Assembly (NCBI GenBank): GCA_029858285.1
Contig: JAOUFN010000005.1
Span: forward strand, 1-64,000
Reading direction: 5' to 3'
DNA: 64,000 bases
From: Nitrospirota bacterium
GTDB lineage: Bacteria > Nitrospirota > JACRHL01
Of this stretch, positions 16,320 through 32,038 are shown one piece after another (positions within the stretch are counted from its first letter, which is position 1; every line of letters starts with the position of its first letter). The notes below the pieces were generated by a model. It had not been told where the DNA came from and ran no database searches. It saw only the letters and a list, made by a program, of their open reading frames with translations. The translations under genes and the position numbers were made by a program.

Positions 16320-17762
16320 GTGTACAAAGGCTTGGTGGTCGGTCTGTCCGTGGCGGCGGCGGTGGCGTGTGGGGGCGGCGCCCTGGCGGCTTCCGACCGT
16401 GCCACCGTGGACAGTGCCCAGTTGCAGGCCATCTCCCGCACCTTCGTGGACATTGCCGAACAGATCACTCCGGCGGTGGTGGGCGTGTCCACCTCCCGCG
16501 TGGTGGGGGGAGCGTCCGGAGGCGCGCCGCCATTTTTTACCGATCCCTATTTTCGCTGGTTCTTTGGCGAAAAGACCCCCGACTTTGGTCCCCGTGACCA
16601 CGAGGAAGAGGGGCTTGGTTCCGGCGTGCTGGTGTCGCAGGACGGGTTGATCCTCACCAACGCCCACGTGGTGGACGCGGCGGACCATATCCGGGTGACC
16701 CTGGTGGATCGGCGCTCCTTCAAGGCCACGGTGGTGGGGGTGGACAAGAAAACCGACCTGGCGGTGTTGCGTATCGACGGTGAGCACTTGCCGTGGGTGC
16801 CATTTGGCGACAGCACGGCGCTGCGCGTGGGCGAGGTGGTGCTGGCGGTGGGCAACCCCTTTGGTCTCAGCCAGACCGTGACCATGGGCATCGTCAGCGG
16901 TGTGGGACGCCAGGGGGTGGGCATCACCGACTACGAGGATTTTATTCAGACCGATGCCGCCATCAATCCCGGCAACTCCGGTGGCGCCATGGTGAACACG
17001 CGTGGCGAACTGGTGGGAATCAATACCGCCATCTTCACCCAGAGCGGCGGTTACGAAGGCATCGGCTTTGCCATTCCCGCCAATCTGGCGCGCGGCGTCA
17101 TGGGGAGCCTGGTCAAAAAGGGGCGCGTGGTGCGCGGCTGGTTGGGGGTGTCCATCCAGGAGATGACCCCGGAACTGGCCGCCCAGTTCGGCCTTGCCAG
17201 CCCGCGCGGGGCGCTGGTCACCGATGTGGTCAAGGGCAGCCCGGCGGACAAGGCCGGGCTCAAACGCGGCGACGTGATCCTGACCCTGAATGAGCGCGAG
17301 ATCCACAAGCTGACCCAGTTGCGGCTGCTGGTGGCGGCCACCGAAGTGGGCTCGGAAGTGGAATTGACGTACCAGCGGGATGGCCAGCGCAAGCGCGCCC
17401 GCGTGGCGGTGGGAGAACTGCCCGAAGAGGCCGCCGCGGTTCCCGAGGCGCCGGAGGTCACCGGTTCCGGCCTCGACAACGTGCTGGGCGGCATCAAGGT
17501 GGGCGCCATCGACCGGGAGTCGGCGCGGCGCTTCCAGATCGATCCCGCCACGCGGGGGGTGCTGGTGCAGGATGTGGTGCCGGGCAGCGCCGCCTCACGC
17601 TCCGGGCTGATTCCGGGTGATGTGATCGTCGAAATCAACCGCAAGGACGTGGCCGGTCTGGTGGATTTCAACCGTATTGCGCGGGAGATCAAACCCGGGC
17701 AGCGGGTGCTGGTGCTGATTTCGCGCCAGGGCCAGACTCTGTTCGTGGGGATCGAGCCGTAA
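16320..17762 (+). CDS. degP: DegP/HtrA family periplasmic serine protease
   Basis: A 480-residue exported protease/chaperone that degrades misfolded envelope proteins. A signal peptide (1-24, ending A-L-A-A) is followed by a trypsin-like domain with H116 in T-N-A-H-V-V, D146 in K-T-D-L-A-V and S220 in P-G-N-S-G-G. Two PDZ domains follow (about 270-365 and 385-480). Start GTG 16320 is five bases after a strong AAGGAGG; an ATG at 16315 is out of frame. It follows the phosphatase gene and ctpA. Confidence 0.96.
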   Translation: MYKGLVVGLSVAAAVACGGGALAASDRATVDSAQLQAISRTFVDIAEQITPAVVGVSTSRVVGGASGGAPPFFTDPYFRWFFGEKTPDFGPRDHEEEGLGSGVLVSQDGLILTNAHVVDAADHIRVTLVDRRSFKATVVGVDKKTDLAVLRIDGEHLPWVPFGDSTALRVGEVVLAVGNPFGLSQTVTMGIVSGVGRQGVGITDYEDFIQTDAAINPGNSGGAMVNTRGELVGINTAIFTQSGGYEGIGFAIPANLARGVMGSLVKKGRVVRGWLGVSIQEMTPELAAQFGLASPRGALVTDVVKGSPADKAGLKRGDVILTLNEREIHKLTQLRLLVAATEVGSEVELTYQRDGQRKRARVAVGELPEEAAAVPEAPEVTGSGLDNVLGGIKVGAIDRESARRFQIDPATRGVLVQDVVPGSAASRSGLIPGDVIVEINRKDVAGLVDFNRIAREIKPGQRVLVLISRQGQTLFVGIEP

Positions 17763-17813
17763 ACTGGGGTGCACCCGGTGGGGGTGCCCGGGGGAATTGG
17801 GGGTACTTTGGGT

Positions 17814-18191
17814 ATGCACGAACCGAAGCGAATTGCCTCGCTGGCGCAGGTGCGAGGCCGTGATGACCGCGTCCTCTCCGAATGCTACGTGGTGGCCATG
17901 GGGTTTTCCGGCTGCTCCGTGCTGTCGGAAATGGCGGTGGACGCGGGGGTTTCGGTGTTCGTGGATTTTGTATTCCTGAACACCCGTGGCGCCCCCGAGG
18001 GGGAAACCGTGGCCGCCCGCGTGGTCGCCTGCACGCGACGCCCCGGAACCTACTGGATTCAACTGCGCTTCGACCGCAGCCTGGACCGGGAAGACGGCTC
18101 GCGGCTGGCGGATTTCATTCTTCGGGAACAGGGGGCAGGCCCAGCAACGCCGCCCCCACCGCTGCATGCAGCCGGGGCCGGAAACGCTTGA
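17814..18191 (+). CDS. Probable PilZ-like domain protein
   Basis: The 125-residue product has a beta-rich region A-M-G-F-S-G-C-S-V-L...G-V-S-V-F-V-D-F-V-F that resembles the D/N-x-S-x-x-G core of PilZ domains, which bind cyclic di-GMP. The arginine motif normally upstream is only weakly present, so nucleotide binding is doubtful. ATG 17814 is preferred over an upstream start. The last 77 bases overlap the end of the convergent hydrolase gene, which is unusual. Confidence 0.5.
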   Translation: MHEPKRIASLAQVRGRDDRVLSECYVVAMGFSGCSVLSEMAVDAGVSVFVDFVFLNTRGAPEGETVAARVVACTRRPGTYWIQLRFDRSLDREDGSRLADFILREQGAGPATPPPPLHAAGAGNA

Positions 18192-19293
18192 TGCCGGAGT
18201 TCTCCGGGTCCGGGTGTACCCGGTTGGAAAGCAGCACCACCACCCATTCCCGTTCCAGATCCACCCACACCGAGGTGCCGGTGAAGCCCAGGTGCCCCGC
18301 CGAGGTGCGGCCGAAATGGGGGCCCGCAGTGGTGGGTGGCGGGTAGGGAGTATCAAAACCCAGTGCCCAGGAAGAGCCCGGCACCACCGTGTTGCGGGTC
18401 AGGCAGCGGCGCGCCACGGCCTGGGTGGTCCAGGTCGAGCGACCGTGCCAGGCGTCCACCAGCGCCAGCCCCCAGCGGCCCACGTCCCCGGCGGTGCCAA
18501 ACAGCCCGGCGTGACCCGACACACCCCCCATGGCGAAGGCGTTGTCGTCATCCACGGCGCCCCGGATAACGCCACCGCGCCAGTCGCGACGGGCGGTCGG
18601 CGCCACGTCGTGACCCTCAAGGCGCCGGGCCTGATTGCCGGGGTTGTAGGCGGTGTCCGCCAGCCCCAGGGGCTCCGCCACCAACCGGCGAAACAATTCC
18701 TCCAAAGGGGTGCCGGTGGCCCGCTCCAGGGCCACGCCCAGCAGGATGAAGCCCGGATCGCTATAAACACTCTTCTCCCCCGCCGGGCGCTCTGGCGGCT
18801 CCGCCATGATCCGACGCACGATCCAGTCGCGACATGCCGGGGTGCCGGGGGCGAGTCCGGCGCCGTCCGCGCCACAGGCCATTTCATAAAACGGCTTCCA
18901 CGCCGGCAGCCCCGAGGAGTGGGTGAGCAGGTGGAACAGGGTCACGTCGGCGGTGGCCCAGGCCAGTTCCGGCAGCAGCCGGGAAACCGGATCGGCGGGG
19001 TCCAGGCGGCCCTGATCCATCAGGCGCATGAAGCAACTGGCGGTGCTCATGGCCTTGGTGATGGAGGCCAGGTCGTAACGCGTGCCGGGATGCACGGCGG
19101 GGGCGGGGGGATGGCCGGCGTCGGCCCGAAAAAGGCTGCCCGCGGCCTGCCGCCACACCACTGCGCCACGCTCCGCCACCCACAGCACCGCGCCGGGGAA
19201 CACCCCCTCGGCGACTCCCGCCGCCAGCACCCTCCGGGTTGCCGCGAAACGTTCCGGTCCCGAATCTGTTTTGCCGCCTGCCATGGGGTCCAC
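18115..19293 (-). CDS. Serine hydrolase, class C beta-lactamase fold
   Basis: The 392-residue protein carries the S-x-x-K catalytic motif as S-I-T-K in R-Y-D-L-A-S-I-T-K, the Y-S-D of V-Y-S-D-P-G-F as the Y-x-N equivalent, and a late H-x-G (G-H-L-G-F-T-G) block. It belongs to the large family of beta-lactamase-like esterases and D-Ala-D-Ala peptidases. No signal peptide is visible, so a cytoplasmic esterase or amidase role is more likely than antibiotic resistance. ATG 19284 is an alternative start. Its 3' end overlaps the PilZ-like gene on the other strand. Confidence 0.85.
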   Translation of the reverse strand: MDPMAGGKTDSGPERFAATRRVLAAGVAEGVFPGAVLWVAERGAVVWRQAAGSLFRADAGHPPAPAVHPGTRYDLASITKAMSTASCFMRLMDQGRLDPADPVSRLLPELAWATADVTLFHLLTHSSGLPAWKPFYEMACGADGAGLAPGTPACRDWIVRRIMAEPPERPAGEKSVYSDPGFILLGVALERATGTPLEELFRRLVAEPLGLADTAYNPGNQARRLEGHDVAPTARRDWRGGVIRGAVDDDNAFAMGGVSGHAGLFGTAGDVGRWGLALVDAWHGRSTWTTQAVARRCLTRNTVVPGSSWALGFDTPYPPPTTAGPHFGRTSAGHLGFTGTSVWVDLEREWVVVLLSNRVHPDPENSGIKRFRPRLHAAVGAALLGLPPVPEE

Positions 19294-19420
19294 CTTTTGA
19301 TGCGTTGCCGCCGATTTGTCCCTTCCGCCACCCGTGCCGGTTTCCTGCCGCCGGGGGGGGGCGCAATGTTTGACCGGGCAAGACTCTTTATCGTACTATC
19401 CCCCGTCAAGAGACTACATC

Positions 19421-19465
19421 TGACGCCGTGAATGGCGTCAAAAATTGACGCTGCGGATGGCGTCA
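19421..19465. promoter_or_regulatory. Two tandem palindromic operator-like sites before the ferredoxin gene
   Basis: Site 1 (19421-19440) is TGACGCC-N6-GGCGTCA. Site 2 (19446-19465) is TGACGC-N8-GCGTCA. Their centres are 25 bases apart. A further TTGACG lies at 19474-19479. They lie between the divergent hydrolase and ferredoxin genes and could bind a dimeric regulator. Confidence 0.6.
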
Positions 19466-19538
19466 GGACAGATTTGACGTACTGGCGGCGTTGGCCGTGC
19501 ATACCCATATCCTCACCACTTGTAGCAAAGGGGATTGA

Positions 19539-19793
<255 letters not shown>

Positions 19794-19795
19794 CC

Positions 19796-19849
19796 GGCAC
19801 GGCCCCCGGCGGGGGGCACGGCCCCCGGCGGGGGGCACGGCCCCCGGCG
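19796..19849. repeat. 19-bp tandem repeat, about three copies
   Basis: The GGCACGGCCCCCGGCGGGG unit starts at 19796, 19815 and 19834. It equals the GC-rich part of the larger repeat unit that follows, so it looks like slippage within that element. Confidence 0.85.
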
Positions 19850-20206
19850 GTATTCGCGAAAACCCGTGGCTGATCCCGGATTCATCGCGAAACGTTCCGC
19901 GCCTTTCGAGGCTCCAGGACGCGACCGGCGGGGGGCACGGTCCCCGGCGGTATTCGCGAAAACCCGTGGCTGATCCCGGATTCATCGCGAAACGTTCCGC
20001 GCCTTTCGAGGCTCCAGGACGCGACCGGCGGGGGGGCACGGTCCCCGGCGGTATTCGCGAAAACCCGTGGCTGATCCCGGATTCATCGCGAAACGTTCCG
20101 CGCCTTTCGAGGCTCCAGGACGCGACCGGCGGGGGGGCACGGCCCCCGGCGGTATTCGCGAAAACCCGTGGCTGATCCCGGATTCATCGCGAAACGTTCC
20201 GCGCCG
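19847..20206. repeat. 100-101 bp tandem repeat, about 3.6 copies, TTCGCGAA element
   Basis: The TATTCGCGAA box starts at 19851, 19951, 20052 and 20153. Each unit has TATTCGCGAAAACCCGTGG, then a TTCATCGCGAA box 24 bases later, then a GC-rich tail with GGCACGG. Copies are almost identical except for C/T changes and one extra G; the fourth is truncated near 20206. Related single copies occur at 21160-21218 and 37118-37178. There are no spacers and no coding content. Confidence 0.92.
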
Positions 20207-20286
20207 TCTGGCGGTATGGCGCGCCCCTGTTCACCGGCCGCAGGCGGAGGTTGCGCCGCCGCGGTGATCCTGTCATCGTAATCAGG

Positions 20287-20314
20287 GGCCCGCCGGGCGG
20301 CGGGCCTTTTTTGT
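20287..20314 (+). terminator. Rho-independent terminator before dnaQ
   Basis: GGCCCGCC (20287-20294) pairs with GGCGGGCC (20299-20306) and is followed by six T residues and TTGTTG. It ends transcripts from the ferredoxin and repeat region. Confidence 0.85.
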
Positions 20315-20352
20315 TGTCACTCCCGCAGCGGCGTCAGGGGGAGAATCCCGCC

Positions 20353-21102
20353 ATGCAGACCGAACACACCGAACGCCGGAGACAAGTGGTTCTGGATACC
20401 GAAACCACCGGTCTCAGTCCCGGCGAAGGCCACCGTATCGTGGAGGTCGGTCTGGTGGAGATGGTCAACCGCCACTGCACCGGCAACACCTTTCACCACT
20501 ACATCCACCCCCAGCGCGAAATCCCCGAAGAGGCCGCGCGCATCCACGGCATCACCGACGCCCAGGTGGCGGGCGCCCCAAAATTCGGCGAGATCGCCGA
20601 AGCCATGCTGGCGTTCATCGGCGACTCCCCCCTGGTGATCCACAACGCCGTGTTCGACCTGTCGTTCCTCAACCACGAACTGGCCTTGTGCGGCCGCCCC
20701 TCCCTGGACGGGCACCCGGTGGTGGACACCCTCACCGAGGCGCGCCGCCGCCACCCGCGCCAGCGCAACAGCCTGGACGCCCTGTGCCGCCGCTACGGCG
20801 TGGACAACAGCCAGCGCACCCTGCACGGCGCCCTGCTCGACGCCGAAATCCTTGCCGATGTCTACGTGGCCATGCTGGGAGGCCACCAGACCGCGCTGGA
20901 CGGCCTCACCGAGCAGTGGGGCGGCTCCACACTGGTCATCGCCGGAGAGGCGAGCCGCGCCTCCTCCCACCCCGGCCTGATCCCCCATGGCGCCACCCTG
21001 CCCGTGGGCAGGGTTCCCCGTCTGGTTCCCCCCAGCCCCGAAGAACTTGCCGCCCACACCACCCTGCTCACCCGTCTCGAAGGAGGAAGCTCCGGCCACT
21101 GA
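20353..21102 (+). CDS. dnaQ: DNA polymerase III epsilon subunit (DEDDh 3'-5' exonuclease)
   Basis: The 249-residue product has the proofreading exonuclease motifs: L-D-T-E-T-T-G (ExoI), H-N-A-V-F-D-L-S-F-L-N (ExoII) and H-G-A-L-L-D-A-E (ExoIII, DEDDh type). After the catalytic domain there is a C-terminal tail of about 60 residues consistent with polymerase binding. ATG 20353 is preceded by GGGGGAGAA. Usual partners such as rnhA or coaE are not adjacent. Confidence 0.92.
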   Translation: MQTEHTERRRQVVLDTETTGLSPGEGHRIVEVGLVEMVNRHCTGNTFHHYIHPQREIPEEAARIHGITDAQVAGAPKFGEIAEAMLAFIGDSPLVIHNAVFDLSFLNHELALCGRPSLDGHPVVDTLTEARRRHPRQRNSLDALCRRYGVDNSQRTLHGALLDAEILADVYVAMLGGHQTALDGLTEQWGGSTLVIAGEASRASSHPGLIPHGATLPVGRVPRLVPPSPEELAAHTTLLTRLEGGSSGH

Positions 21103-21159
21103 CAAGAGCCGGGGAAACCCCTCAGGCGTATTCGCGGGCAGGCCACGGCAGGCACGGCA

Positions 21160-21218
21160 GGCACGGCCTGCAGCGGTATTCGCGAAAAACACACGGCGAG
21201 GGCCAGGTTCATCGCGAA
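21160..21218. repeat. Dispersed TTCGCGAA element, single copy
   Basis: GGCACGGCCTGCAGCGG is followed by TATTCGCGAAAAA and TTCATCGCGAA, the same order as in the 19847-20206 array. A partial GTATTCGCGGG copy lies just upstream at 21128. Confidence 0.75.
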
Positions 21219-21240
21219 GTCGGCCGCGCGGGTGGAAACG

Positions 21241-21395
21241 GCCTGCCGTCCCGACCGATGATTGAATCGGCCCGCACCGGGCCTGTCGAAGGGGGCTGCC
21301 CGGCGTCCGGCGATCCGGGGGCCAGCGGCCTGCCGTCCCGGCCGGTGATTGAATCGGCCCGCACCGGGCCTGTCGAAGGGGGCTGCCCGGCGATC
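21241..21395. repeat. Two direct copies of a second repeat family
   Basis: Copies at 21241-21309 and 21328-21395 (period 87) share GATTGAATCGGCCCGCACC and GGGCCTGTCGAAGGGGGC with few differences. The inner GCCCG-CAC-CGGGC is a hairpin. An inverted partial copy (TTCGACAAGCCCGGTGCGG) lies at 22477-22495. Confidence 0.85.
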
Positions 21396-22067
21396 CGGGG
21401 GCGCCCCGAACCCCGCCCACCCCTTAAAACCCGCGTCGGATCTGCGTTCCTGGCGAATCTGGCCGCGAATCTTTGTTTCTCTACGCCACTTTGGCCACCA
21501 CAGCGCCAAAAATCGCGCACTCAAGCCATTGAAAATGCGTGGCCTTTTCCCCGAAGTCCTGCGAAAAAACCGCTGCTGAAAACATCCATGTGCCGCAGTC
21601 TTATCCGGTATATCAACGGGTTGCGTGCATTCCGGGGCGGGTTTCACCACACCCCGCGCTTCCCGCCCCGCAAAGCCGCAAAAGCGCCCTCCCCCGCCCC
21701 GGACGCGGGGGGCGCGCCGTCACCCCGGCGCATATGGAGAAACCGCCGCAAACCGCCGCAACCCCTTGTCATTGCGGACCAAAATAGCCCCATGGGGCGC
21801 GCAACCCATTGACGGATAAAGGGATGCAAATCCGCTTCCCGCAGCGCGAAGAAATGCCGGAGTGGGGGCGAGGGGCAAAAAAAAACCAATCCATGTCGGT
21901 TACCACCGACAAATATCCGTTTGATAACAACAGGTTATGGTGTGGTTGAATGGGTGGCTCCCCGGCGTCTGGCCGGTGGGCCATTGCCCGACCGGCCGGG
22001 TTTGGGCATGTTGGAGGGGGAGGAGGGCGCGGCCAGCCCGTGCGCGGGGTTTTACAAGGAGATTGCC
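21396..22067. other. Intergenic stretch without a supported gene
   Basis: No reading frame here has recognisable protein features. The base composition is less GC-rich around 21430-21620 and 21780-21930. A 13-base AACAACAGGTTAT segment at 21926-21938 also occurs before ctpA. Confidence 0.5.
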
Positions 22068-22451
22068 ATGCGCCTGCCCAGGGGCGTCAAGACCGCGCCA
22101 GACGGGCGCATCGTGTTCCATGTGCCGCCGGGATCCCCGCTCAACCGGGTGATGTATCGCGACCGGCGCGGGCGGTTTTTGCCGCACCCCAGGGTGAAGC
22201 CGGTGCGACGGGTGCGGTTTCGCAAAATCGCCCGCAAACGCCGCCCGCATTATTGTCACCGCTGGCACGATGCCCGTGGCCGTTTTTGCCTGCGTCCGCC
22301 CATGTCACTGGGAGAAATCATCGCGCTGGCGCAGGTGCTCAAGCTGGGGGCGGTGGCGGAGCATTTTCTGCGTGGGGCGTGGCAGCGGGAGCAGGCCGGT
22401 CTGGCCACGCCGGGCAGGTCATCCCCCACCGGGCGACGGCGTCCGCGATGA
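22068..22451 (+). CDS. Hypothetical basic protein
   Basis: A 127-residue, very Arg-rich protein of unknown function. It has segments F-R-K-I-A-R-K-R-R-P-H-Y-C-H-R-W and G-R-F-C-L-R-P-P-M-S-L-G-E-I-I-A-L. ATG 22068 is preceded by AAGGAG at a spacing of six, the best evidence that it is translated. It lies between repeat-rich DNA and gltD (convergent). Confidence 0.5.
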   Translation: MRLPRGVKTAPDGRIVFHVPPGSPLNRVMYRDRRGRFLPHPRVKPVRRVRFRKIARKRRPHYCHRWHDARGRFCLRPPMSLGEIIALAQVLKLGAVAEHFLRGAWQREQAGLATPGRSSPTGRRRPR

Positions 22452-22476
22452 ACTCCGGGCCGTCGAACCGCGCCGG

Positions 22477-22495
22477 TTCGACAAGCCCGGTGCGG
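22477..22495 (-). repeat. Inverted partial copy of the second repeat family
   Basis: The 19 bases differ at one position from the reverse complement of 21262-21280 and 21359-21377. Confidence 0.6.
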
Positions 22496-22583
22496 ACGGC
22501 GCCGTTTCAACAACCGCTTGGGCCCCCCCTCTCTCTCCCCCCGGTTGGGGGCCCGCCTCTCCCCCCCGGTCGGGGCGTGCCCG

Positions 22584-24012
22584 CTAGGGGAGGTGGGTTT
22601 CGCCCATCAGGTAGCGGTCGATCTGACGCGCCGCCTGGCGGCCTTCGGCAATCGCCCACACCACCAGGCTCTGGCCACGCCGGGCGTCTCCGGCGGCAAA
22701 CACCCCCGGCACCGAGGTCTGGTAATCGGCTCCGGCCTTCAGGTTGCCGCGTTCGTCCAGATCACACCCCAGATCCTTCACGAAGCCCGCGGTTTCCGGG
22801 TGCAGATAGCCCATGGCCAGCAGCACCATGTCGCAGGGGATGGAGAAGGCGGAACCGGGGATCTCGCTCATCTGCGGACGACCGGAGGCGTCGGGCTGCC
22901 ACTGCACCCGCACCGCGTTCAGGGCCGTGAGCTTGCCGCCCTTGCCCTCGAACGACTTGGTGAGGGTGGCGAACATGCGCTCGCCGCCTTCTTCGTGGCT
23001 GGTGGACTCCCGCATTACCCGCGGCCACTGGGGCCAGGGGTTGTCCGATGGCCGTTGGTCGGGGGGCTCGGGCAGCAGTTCGATCTGGGTGATGTGTTTG
23101 GCGCCGTGGCGGATGGACGTGCCCAGGCAGTCGGAACCGGTGTCGCCGCCCCCCAGGATCACCACCCGCTTGCCGGTGGCGAGCAGGTCGTGGGCCGGGT
23201 CCAGCCTGTCGCCCCAGTTGCGGCGATTTTGCGGCACCAGGAACTCCATGGCGAAGTGAACTCCGGATAACTCGCGCCCCGGCACCCGCAGGTCGCGGGG
23301 CACGGTGGAGCCGACACAGATGCACACGGCGTCGAACTCGTCGCGAAGTTGGGCGGCGGAAATGTCCACTCCCACGTGGGTGTTGGGGGACAGTTGCACG
23401 CCTTCGGCGGCGAGTTGTTCCACGCGCCGCTGCACCACGCGCTTTTCGAGCTTGAAATCGGGGATGCCGTACATCATCAGCCCGCCGATGCGGTCGTCGC
23501 GCTCGAACAGCGTCACGGTGTGCCCGGCGCGGTTCAGTTGCTGGGCGGCGGCCATGCCGGCGGGACCGGAGCCGATCACCGCCACCTTCTTGCCGGTGCG
23601 GCGGGTGGGGGCCTCGGGGGCAATCCAGCCGGAGTCGAAGGCGCGGTCGACGATGGCGCACTCGATCTGCTTGATGGTCACCGGCGTGTTGTGGATGTTC
23701 AGCACGCAGGACGACTCGCACGGCGCGGGGCAGATGCGGCCGGTGACCTCGGGGAAATTGTTGGTGGCGTGCAGGCGACGGATGGCCTCCTGCCAGCGGC
23801 CGTGGTAGACCAGATCGTTCCAGTCGGGAATGAAATTGCCCAGCGGGCAGCCGTTGTGACAGAACGGCACCCCGCAGTCCATGCAGCGCGCGCCCTGAAG
23901 CTTCAGGTCGTCCTCGGCCAGGGGCACCATGAACTCGTGGTGGTGGCCGACGCGCTCCTTGACCGGGTGGTAGCCGTGGCTCTTGCGCTCGTACTCCTTG
24001 AAGCCGGTGATC

Positions 24013-24020
<8 letters not shown>
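22584..24020 (-). CDS. gltD: Glutamate synthase (NADPH) small subunit GltD
   Basis: GltD oxidises NADPH through FAD and feeds electrons to GltB. The 478-residue protein has the N-terminal iron-sulfur cysteine clusters (C-M-D-C-G-V-P-F-C and C-P-A-P-C-E-S-S-C), a FAD site [12 protein letters not shown] and an NADPH site [12 protein letters not shown] chose TTG 24020 because the protein then begins with the family segment [11 protein letters not shown] and GGAGGG lies eight bases upstream. It overlaps the gltB end by eight bases. Confidence 0.95.
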
Positions 24021-28683
<4,663 letters not shown>

Positions 28684-28885
28684 GGTGCTTATGATCCGTC
28701 CACCAAAAAAAACACGCTTGAAACAAACGCTGTTCTAACCGGGGGAGCTAGCCGGAAATCCGGCCCGCAGGCCGATTGCCCCTGGCCTGCGACCGGACAC
28801 GGGCGGCGGGCGGCGGGGGAGGGCCACGGGGCGGTCCACCCGTCATCCGGCCCCCTGAATCCGGCAGGTAATCCCGAAACGGCCC

Positions 28886-28914
28886 ATTATACATCAAGCG
28901 TTCCCGGTTGTCGC
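28886..28914 (-). promoter_or_regulatory. Candidate promoter of gltBD
   Basis: On the minus strand TATAAT occupies 28891-28886. A weak -35 (GCGACA, 28914-28909) is 17 bases upstream. This predicts a leader of nearly 200 bases, GC-rich, before the gltB start at 28683. No other gene is seen in 28684-29055. Confidence 0.45.
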
Positions 28915-28955
28915 CCCCCGGTCCCAACCCCCACGGGAGAGGGGGCGGGTTCCAC

Positions 28956-28984
28956 TTGACGGGGGGAGGGGGGGCGCCTACCAT
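28956..28984 (+). promoter_or_regulatory. Sigma-70 promoter of the pyr operon
   Basis: TTGACG (28956-28961) and TACCAT (28979-28984) have a 17-base spacer. A leader of about 65 bases precedes pyrR. Confidence 0.65.
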
Positions 28985-29022
28985 ACCGGTGGTTTGCCGC
29001 CCTCCAGTTTTCTGTCCTTTAA

Positions 29023-30685
<1,663 letters not shown>

Positions 30686-30689
<4 letters not shown>

Positions 30690-32038
30690 GCGACGGCATG
30701 GACAACCCGGTGGTGACCATCCTCGGCGGCCATCTGGTGGACCCCGCTGCCGGGGTCGATGCCCCCGCTGACCTGCGCATCGAGAATGGCCGAATTGCCC
30801 GGGTGACGGCTCCCGGCGCCCTGCCCCGCGAGGGGCAGGTGATTGACGCCGCCGGACGTCACGTCCTGCCCGGCCTGATCGACACCCACGCCCACCTGCG
30901 CGAGCCGGGTCACGAGCACAAGGGGACCGTCGCCGACGCCGCCTTCCAGGCGGCCATGGGCGGCATCACCTGTCTGTTCGCAATGCCCAATACCGATCCG
31001 GTGTGCGACTCCCGCGCGGTGTGCGAGATGGTCATCAACCGCGCCCGCCAGACCGGCGCTGTGCGCGTGCTGCCGGTGGGGGCAATGACCCGGGGCATGG
31101 AAAACCGGGTGCTGTCGGAAATGGGGGAACTGGCCGCCTGCGGCTGCCCGGCACTGGCCGACGCCTGGGCGCCCATCGAGAGCAGCCAGATGTTCCGCCG
31201 CGCCCTGGAATATGCCCGTGGTGTGGGACTGCCGGTGATCACCGTGCCCCAGGACCTGGGGCTGTCCGCCGACGGCGTCATGCACGAGGGAGACGTGGCC
31301 ACCCGCCTGGGATTGGCCGGGATTCCGGCGGCCAGCGAGGAGATTTCGGTGGCCCGCGCCATCGCCCTGGCGGAACTGGCCGGTTGTCGCCTGCACATCG
31401 CACCGATTACCACCGCCGGATCGGTGCGGCTGGTGGCGGACGCCCGGCGGCGCGGTCTGGACGTCTCCGCCGGCACCGCCCCCCACTACCTGCACCTGAC
31501 GGATGCGGCGCTCATCGGCTACGCCACCGCCGCCAAGGTCTATCCGCCGCTTCGCCCACGCACCGATCTTGAGGCTCTGCGCGCCGCCGTCGCCGACGGC
31601 ACGGTGAGCGTGCTTTCCAGTTGCCATGCCCCCCACGCCGACTATGAAAAGGCGGTGGAGTTCTCCCTGGCGCCATTTGGCATGGCCGGGCTGTCCACGG
31701 CCCTGTCTCTCACCCTGCTGCTGGTCAAGGAGGGGGTGTTGCCCCTGAGTTCCGCCGTGGCCCGCTGGACCCATGGGCCGCGCGAGGTGTTCGCTCTCGC
31801 CGATGCGGGCACCCTGGCAGAAGGCAGCCCCGCCGATCTGACCATCGTGGACCTGTCCTCCACCTGGGAAATTACCCCCCGGGCGGTGGCCGGGCACGGC
31901 CTCAGCACCCCCTGGCTGGGGCAGACCTTGCCCGGTCGTGTATGCCAGACCCTTCTGGGGGGAAAGATCGTGCACGACAGTCAGCGCTCCACCGCAGTTC
32001 CCCCCCATCACCCCGAAGACGCAGTTCACCACGCATGA
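30686..32038 (+). CDS. pyrC: Dihydroorotase-like protein, probably non-catalytic (PyrC'/PyrX type)
   Basis: A 450-residue amidohydrolase-fold protein. The N-terminal H68-x-H70 pair ([10 protein letters not shown]) and D159 are kept. Three positions that hold metal or catalytic residues in active type I dihydroorotases are changed: H to V187 (in V-I-T-V-P-Q-D), H to P240 (in H-I-A-P-I-T-T-A-G) and the D of D-H-A-P-H to C313 (C-H-A-P-H). This pattern and the overlap with pyrB fit the inactive PyrC' subunit that supports PyrB assembly in pseudomonads. Loss of activity is inferred; another active pyrC would be expected elsewhere. Confidence 0.85.

Noticed and set aside
18115-19293. Acquired beta-lactamase resistance gene
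   Set aside because: It has the S-x-x-K fold but lacks a signal peptide and resembles broad serine hydrolases; nothing points to antibiotic hydrolysis.
19474-19502. Standard promoter for the ferredoxin from TTGACG at 19474
   Set aside because: No good -10 box is found at 16-18 bases; only the palindromes are reported.
19847-20206. CRISPR array
   Set aside because: The repeats are 100-101 bp and directly adjacent with no unique spacers, and there are no cas genes.
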